Positions 33,762-37,560 of a stretch of 37,560 nucleotides of DNA are shown here, in pieces. The notes beneath the pieces are model-generated. The model saw only the letters and a list, made by a program, of their open reading frames with translations, made no database searches and was not told the origin of the DNA. The translations under genes and the position numbers were made by a program. Each line of letters starts with the position of its first letter. Position 1 is the stretch's first letter. This stretch comes from Comamonadaceae bacterium (GTDB lineage Bacteria; Pseudomonadota; Gammaproteobacteria; Burkholderiales; Burkholderiaceae_C), in NCBI GenBank assembly GCA_947458415.1, contig CANGZG010000001.1:1-37560 (forward strand), given 5' to 3'.

Positions 33762-34310
33762 TCAGTGGTCATGGTGACAGTCAGGGCCATGCACATGCGG
33801 GTGTGGATGGTGATCGTGTGCGGCGAGATGGGCGTGGCCGTGCGAATGGTTGGCTTGGTCGCCATAGGCACCGCTTTCGGGCTCGAAGGTTTCGTTGACC
33901 TGTGCTACGTGCAAATGCATGGCGCGCAGCATGTCGGCCAACACATGGTCAGGCTCGATTTTCAAATGGTCAACTTGCAACTCGATGGGCACATGCCGGT
34001 TACCCAAGTGATAGGCTGCACGTGTCAGGTCGAACACACTGCCGTGCACGGTGTCGTGGGTGATGCGCAATACCGGTTGCGCCGCCGCTTGCACTTGCAG
34101 CAAAGAGCCGTCTTCGCCAATCAGCACATCACCCCCCCGCACGGTGGTGCCGCGCGGTAAAAACACACCCACGCTGCGTCCTTGGTTGTCGGTGGCTTCG
34201 AACCGGCTTTTTTGTCGGATGTCCCAATCCAGTGTCACGCTGTGCGCGCGTTTGAGCAAAGGTTTGGCCAGACCAGCACCTTGGCGCACGAGTTTTGAAA
34301 AATGGACCAT
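33762..34310 (-). CDS. ureE: UreE, nickel metallochaperone
   Basis: A 182-residue protein. The N-terminal domain has LTLDWDIRQKSRF-like VTLDWDIRQKSRFEATD and the C-terminal domain has YHLGNRHVPIEL, whose histidine is the conserved nickel ligand. The tail from about residue 153 is rich in histidine (HSHGHAHLAAHDHHPHPH), a nickel store. ureC ends one base before the ATG at 34310, so translation is probably coupled. Confidence 0.95.
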   Translation of the reverse strand: MVHFSKLVRQGAGLAKPLLKRAHSVTLDWDIRQKSRFEATDNQGRSVGVFLPRGTTVRGGDVLIGEDGSLLQVQAAAQPVLRITHDTVHGSVFDLTRAAYHLGNRHVPIELQVDHLKIEPDHVLADMLRAMHLHVAQVNETFEPESGAYGDQANHSHGHAHLAAHDHHPHPHVHGPDCHHDH

Positions 34311-34311
34311 G

Positions 34312-36057
34312 CTAAAACAGGAAATAACGTTGCGTCATGGGCAAACTGCTGGCGGGTTCACAGGTCAGCAATTGGCCGTCGGCACGCACCGCATAAGTTT
34401 GCGGGTCAATCGCCATGTGCGGTGTCAAATCGTTGTGCAGCATGTGCCGTTTGCCAATGCCACGGATGTTTTTCACCGCGCTCAAGGTTTTGTGCAGACC
34501 AAACCGTTCGCCGATGCCAGCGGCCAATCCGGCTTGGGACACAAAGCTGAGCGAGCCACGGTGCAATGCACCACCGAATGCGCCAAACATGGGTCGGTAA
34601 TGCACTGGTTGCGGGGTGGGAATGGATGCATTCGGGTCACCCATGGCGGCCATGGCAATGAAGCCACCTTTCATGATGATGAATGGTTTGACGCCGAAAA
34701 ACGCGGGCTTCCACAACACCAAATCAGCCCATTTGCCCACCTCGATGCTGCCCACCTCGTGGCTGATGCCGTGGGCAATCGCGGGGTTGATGGCCAGTTT
34801 GGACACATAGCGTTTGACACGCGCGTTGTCGTGCCGATCGGTGTCGCCCGGCAGAGGGCCGCGTTGCTGCTTCATTTTGTGGGCGGTCTGCCAGCAACGC
34901 ATGATGACCTCGCCTACGCGCCCCATGGCCTGGCTGTCAGAGCTGAACATGCTGATCGCGCCCAAGTCATGCAAGATGTCTTCGGCTGCGATGGTTTCGC
35001 GACGGATGCGGCTTTCGGCAAATGCCAAATCCTCGGCAATCGATGGGTCCAGGTGATGGCACACCATCAGCATGTCCACATGCTCATCGAGTGTGTTGAT
35101 GGTGTAAGGGCGGGTGGGGTTGGTCGAGGATGGCAACACATTCGCCTCACCCACCACTTTCAAAATGTCCGGTGCATGTCCGCCGCCCGCACCCTCGGTA
35201 TGGAACGTGTGGATGGTGCGGCCTTTGAATGCGGCGATGGTGTCTTCGACAAAACCCGATTCATTCAAGGTGTCGGTGTGGATGGCCACTTGTGTGTCGG
35301 TGGCTTCGGCCACGTTCAAGCAGTTGTCAATCGCTGCAGGCGTGGTGCCCCAGTCTTCATGCAATTTCAGACCGATCGCGCCTGCGTTGATTTGCTCATG
35401 CAATGCGTTTGGCAGCGATGCATTGCCTTTGCCCAAAAAACCCAAGTTCATCGGGAAGGCGTCAGCGGCCTGCAGCATGCGTTCCAAATTCCAAGGCCCC
35501 GGTGTGCAAGTGGTGGCAAATGTCCCCGTGGCTGGGCCGGTGCCGCCACCCAGCATGGTGGTCACGCCACTGGCCAAGGCTTCTTCGATTTGTTGGGGTG
35601 CGATGAAATGAATATGGGTGTCAATCGCGCCGGCTGTCACGATCATGCCTTCGCAAGCAATGATTTCTGTGCCGGGCCCGATGACGATGTCCACGCCGGG
35701 TTGGGTGTCAGGGTTGCCCGCTTTGCCAATCGCAGCAATGCGTGAGTTCTTGATGCCGATGTCTGCTTTGACGATGCCCCAGTGATCGATGATCAATGCA
35801 TTGGTCAACACCGCGTCCATGGCGCCACCGGCTTGTGCGCCGGTGCCAAGTGGTCCGTTGCGTGTGCGCTGCGATTGCGCCATGCCATCGCGTATGGTTT
35901 TGCCGCCGCCGAATTTCACTTCCTCGCCATGGCTGCCGGCGCGCAAGGTGTGATCGTCTTCCACTTGGATGATCAGGTCGGTGTCGGCCAAGCGCACACG
36001 GTCTCCCACCGTCGGGCCGTACATTTCTGCGTAAGCGCGTTTTTCTATGTGTGCCAT
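34312..36057 (-). CDS. ureC: UreC, urease alpha (catalytic) subunit
   Basis: A 581-residue nickel amidohydrolase. Nickel ligands H148 and H150 (DTHIHF), the lysine to be carbamylated K231 (GLKLHEDWG), the active-site flap MVCHHLDP and the aspartate in MFSSDSQAMGR are all present. It is 14 residues longer than Klebsiella UreC: about four extra residues near 40 and about ten in QRTRNGPLGTGAQAGGAMD (63-81). The start ATG at 36057 shares one base with the ureB stop codon. The protein hydrolyses urea to ammonia and carbamate in the cytoplasm. Confidence 0.98.
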   Translation of the reverse strand: MAHIEKRAYAEMYGPTVGDRVRLADTDLIIQVEDDHTLRAGSHGEEVKFGGGKTIRDGMAQSQRTRNGPLGTGAQAGGAMDAVLTNALIIDHWGIVKADIGIKNSRIAAIGKAGNPDTQPGVDIVIGPGTEIIACEGMIVTAGAIDTHIHFIAPQQIEEALASGVTTMLGGGTGPATGTFATTCTPGPWNLERMLQAADAFPMNLGFLGKGNASLPNALHEQINAGAIGLKLHEDWGTTPAAIDNCLNVAEATDTQVAIHTDTLNESGFVEDTIAAFKGRTIHTFHTEGAGGGHAPDILKVVGEANVLPSSTNPTRPYTINTLDEHVDMLMVCHHLDPSIAEDLAFAESRIRRETIAAEDILHDLGAISMFSSDSQAMGRVGEVIMRCWQTAHKMKQQRGPLPGDTDRHDNARVKRYVSKLAINPAIAHGISHEVGSIEVGKWADLVLWKPAFFGVKPFIIMKGGFIAMAAMGDPNASIPTPQPVHYRPMFGAFGGALHRGSLSFVSQAGLAAGIGERFGLHKTLSAVKNIRGIGKRHMLHNDLTPHMAIDPQTYAVRADGQLLTCEPASSLPMTQRYFLF

Positions 36058-36383
36058 CAGTGCTTGCCTTTCAATGCGCCTTGCACTTCACCGCGAAAAC
36101 CGTAAACCTCTCGCCCGCCCGCATAGTCCACCAGTTCAACCGTGCGTTCTTGCCCGGGTTCAAACCGCACGGCGGTGCCTGATGCAATGTTCAAGCGCAT
36201 GCCACTGGCTTGGTGGCGATCGAATTGCAAGCTGTGGTTGGTTTCTGCAAAGTGATAGTGCGAGCCGACTTGGATGGGCCGGTCGCCCGCGTTTTTCACC
36301 AGCAAGGTGCAAGTGCGTCTGCCTGTGTTCAATGCGTGTTGACCGGCGTCGATGAACATCTCGCCTGGAATCATGCGGCTCAT
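36057..36383 (-). CDS. ureB: UreB, urease beta subunit
   Basis: A 108-residue protein with the UreB core MIPGEMFIDAG, VGSHYHFAETNHSLQFDR and GREVYGFRGEV. I place the start at the ATG at 36383 (MSRMIPGEM), which overlaps the stop codon of the small membrane peptide (ATGA). The ATG at 36374 would also fit the family. ureA and ureB are separate genes here, the usual bacterial arrangement. Confidence 0.95.
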   Translation of the reverse strand: MSRMIPGEMFIDAGQHALNTGRRTCTLLVKNAGDRPIQVGSHYHFAETNHSLQFDRHQASGMRLNIASGTAVRFEPGQERTVELVDYAGGREVYGFRGEVQGALKGKH

Positions 36384-36541
36384 TTGCGGCTTTCCCACCA
36401 AATGCCAGCGAGCACCACCACCAGCACCAGCAGTCCCATGAAATCAGAAGCGTGCGAATGCGGAGAAGGTTCGCCATGACCAGGATGCGCCATGGCCTGT
36501 GTGACGGCGAGCAATGCAAGGGAAGCAAACAACTTCAACAT
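36380..36541 (-). CDS. Small His-rich single-pass membrane peptide between ureA and ureB
   Basis: A 53-residue frame with a signal peptide (MLKLFASLALLAVTQAMA), a short His-rich periplasmic segment (HPGHGEPSPHSHAS) and one membrane helix (MGLLVLVVVLAGIWW) ending in ESRK. It begins 28 bases after ureA and overlaps ureB by four bases, which strongly supports translation. HupE/UreJ nickel-permease genes sit at this position in some Burkholderiales; this product could be a much reduced relative or an independent metal-binding peptide. The family is not recognised. Confidence 0.7.
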   Translation of the reverse strand: MLKLFASLALLAVTQAMAHPGHGEPSPHSHASDFMGLLVLVVVLAGIWWESRK

Positions 36542-36568
36542 GAGGGGGTCCTTTACAAAATGAGGCGT

Positions 36569-36871
36569 TCAAACAATGGGTTGATGGACAGTGACGAGTT
36601 TGGTGCCATCAGGAAACGTGGCTTCCACTTGAATGTCTGGAATCATGTCGGCGATGCCGTCCATCACATCCGCGCGCGTCAAGATGTTGCGGCCTTCGCT
36701 CATCAATTGCGCGACTGTCTTGCCATCGCGCGCGCCTTCCATGACCGCGGCGCTGATGAATGCCACGGCTTCGGGGTAATTGAGTTTCAAACCCCTGGCC
36801 TTGCGCCGTTCAGCCAACAGCGCGGCAGTGAAGATCAACAGTTTGTCTTTTTCGCGGGGCGTGAGTTCCAT
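36569..36871 (-). CDS. ureA: UreA, urease gamma subunit
   Basis: A 100-residue protein of normal length, MELTPREKDKLLIFTAALLA at the start and VHQPIV near the end, with KLNYPEAVAFISAAVMEGARDG in between. The frame is open for another 79 codons upstream, but the ATG at 36871 matches the family N-terminus. It is the first urease gene seen on this strand. ureD, which usually precedes ureA, is not present in the 280 bases between ureA and urtA. Confidence 0.97.
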   Translation of the reverse strand: MELTPREKDKLLIFTAALLAERRKARGLKLNYPEAVAFISAAVMEGARDGKTVAQLMSEGRNILTRADVMDGIADMIPDIQVEATFPDGTKLVTVHQPIV

Positions 36872-37069
36872 GGTCTGGGCTGCAAGTGAGTCAATGAACG
36901 TTTCGGATTGTGATGCAAATGGCGTGCCTTGGGTTGCACCCCTTTGGGGATCAGCAGGTCGCATGGTTTTGGTGCAGTTCGCAGCCGATGGTGTGTTGTG
37001 CTGGTGCATGGGCACCCCAAAGACAGGCATGAACCCGTTAAAAAGCTTTGATGGGCATCTTTTGCGGCA

Positions 37070-37085
37070 TGGCACAAGGCTTGCA
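37070..37085 (+). promoter_or_regulatory. Sigma-54 (-24/-12) promoter for urtA
   Basis: TGGCACAAGGCTTGCA matches the sigma-54 consensus TGGCAC-N5-TTGCA, with GG and GC at the proper distance. Transcription would start near 37096, about 55 bases before the urtA ATG. This predicts NtrC-dependent induction of urea uptake under nitrogen limitation. The 280-base ureA/urtA spacer (36872-37151) holds no gene. I see no clear NtrC palindrome in it. Confidence 0.75.
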
Positions 37086-37151
37086 AAGGCTAAGGGCGCA
37101 GCCCACAAGGCGCGTTTCTTCTAACCCTTGAATTGATTTGGAGCCCATCGC

Positions 37152-37560
37152 ATGTTTAACCGTCGCTTTCATTTGAAAACCCTGGTCGCTGCCGCCGCAG
37201 TCGCCAGCGGATCTTTGTACATGACCGCAGCACAAGCCGCCGACACCATCAAAGTCGGTGTGTTGCACAGCCTCTCGGGCACCATGGCCATTTCTGAAAC
37301 CGTGTTGAAAGACACGGTGCTCATGGCCATTGATGAAATCAACGCCAAAGGTGGCGTGCTGGGCAAAAAGCTCGAGCCCGTGATCGTCGACCCGGCTTCC
37401 AACTGGCCTTTGTTTGCTGAAAAAACCAAACAGTTATTGGGCCAAGACAAAGTGGCCGTGATTTTCGGTTGCTGGACATCGGTGTCACGCAAATCTGTGT
37501 TGCCCGTCGTGGAAGAAATGAACGGCTTGCTGTTCTACCCCGTGCAATACGAAGGTGAAG
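37152..37560 (+). CDS. urtA: UrtA, urea ABC transporter substrate-binding protein (5' part)
   Basis: 136 codons are visible before the window ends. A signal peptide (MFNRRFHLKTLVAAAAVASG, cleavage near AQAAD) is followed by IKVGVLHSLSGTMAISETVL, VLGKKLEPVIVDPASNWPLF and FGCWTSVSRKSVLPVVEE. These are standard for UrtA, the periplasmic receptor of the high-affinity urea transporter UrtABCDE. TTGGAG lies before the ATG at 37152. The gene is divergent from ureA. Confidence 0.95.
   Translation, partial: MFNRRFHLKTLVAAAAVASGSLYMTAAQAADTIKVGVLHSLSGTMAISETVLKDTVLMAIDEINAKGGVLGKKLEPVIVDPASNWPLFAEKTKQLLGQDKVAVIFGCWTSVSRKSVLPVVEEMNGLLFYPVQYEGE

Noticed and set aside
34051..35745. 564-codon open frame on the plus strand
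   Set aside because: It is antisense to ureE and ureC. The product shows no recognisable domain and has the His/Gly/Val-rich makeup of a shadow frame.
36930..37020. Possible NtrC site from GCACC and GGTGC half-sites
   Set aside because: The half-sites are present (TTGCACCCC, GGTGCATGGGCACC), but their spacing or orientation does not fit the NtrC palindrome well enough to call.
36872..37108. 79-codon upstream extension of ureA
   Set aside because: UreA is about 100 residues in all bacteria and MELTPREKDKL is its normal start. The upstream part is the control region of urtA.

Overview
The window is the flank of a photosynthesis gene cluster (PGC) of an anoxygenic phototrophic betaproteobacterium, running into ordinary chromosomal genes. 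PuhABC, the light-independent protochlorophyllide reductase BchLNB, the bchHIDO chelatase genes, a ppaA/aerR-ppsR regulatory pair, a HiPIP and an AcsF-type oxygen-dependent cyclase together point to Burkholderiales, most likely a Comamonadaceae member (Limnohabitans/Rhodoferax-like). Family-level placement is inferred from gene content and protein style, not from a database search. No tRNA, rRNA, CRISPR array, prophage or insertion sequence was seen.

Layout. (1) 1-8718, minus strand: a compact operon read bchF-bchN-bchB-bchL-bchM-lhaA-puhA-puhB-puhC-acsF, mostly with ATGA-type overlaps. At its distal end lies a truncated acsF 5' piece followed at once by a second, out-of-frame acsF start that leaves the window. 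(2) 8882-13306, plus strand: ppaA/aerR, ppsR, bchG, bchP. (3) 13330-21913, minus strand: bchH-bchI-bchD-bchO, then a small winged-helix regulator and a five- to six-pass membrane protein overlapping it, both unrecognised in this role. (4) 22030-25109, plus strand: tspO, hip (HiPIP), dxs. (5) 25150-28721: TRAP transporter, with the binding protein (plus) convergent to the membrane subunits (minus). (6) 28782-32381: GAF/Fis regulator, crcB, a DUF6172-like protein, an SDR-fold protein with halohydrin-dehalogenase motifs, and an exported alpha/beta hydrolase. (7) 32389-36871, minus strand: ureA-(small His-rich membrane peptide)-ureB-ureC-ureE-ureF-ureG; ureD is not in the window. (8) 37152 to the end, plus strand: urtA, the urea ABC-transporter binding protein, behind a sigma-54-type promoter.

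How it fits together. Dxs supplies isoprenoid precursors. BchHID with BchO inserts Mg into protoporphyrin, BchM methylates it, AcsF closes ring E, BchLNB reduces ring D, BchF hydrates the vinyl group, and BchG and BchP attach and reduce the isoprenoid tail. LhaA and PuhABC assemble the light-harvesting 1/reaction-centre core, and HiPIP is a likely electron carrier to it. PpsR and PpaA/AerR are the expected oxygen/light switch: five TGT-N12-ACA-like boxes, four of them near-identical, lie upstream of bchF, ppaA/aerR, bchG, bchH/tspO and dxs. A second AT-centred GGG-N4-CCC element lies beside three of these boxes and may be another, uncharacterised site. The urease/urea-uptake block is a separate nitrogen-scavenging module.
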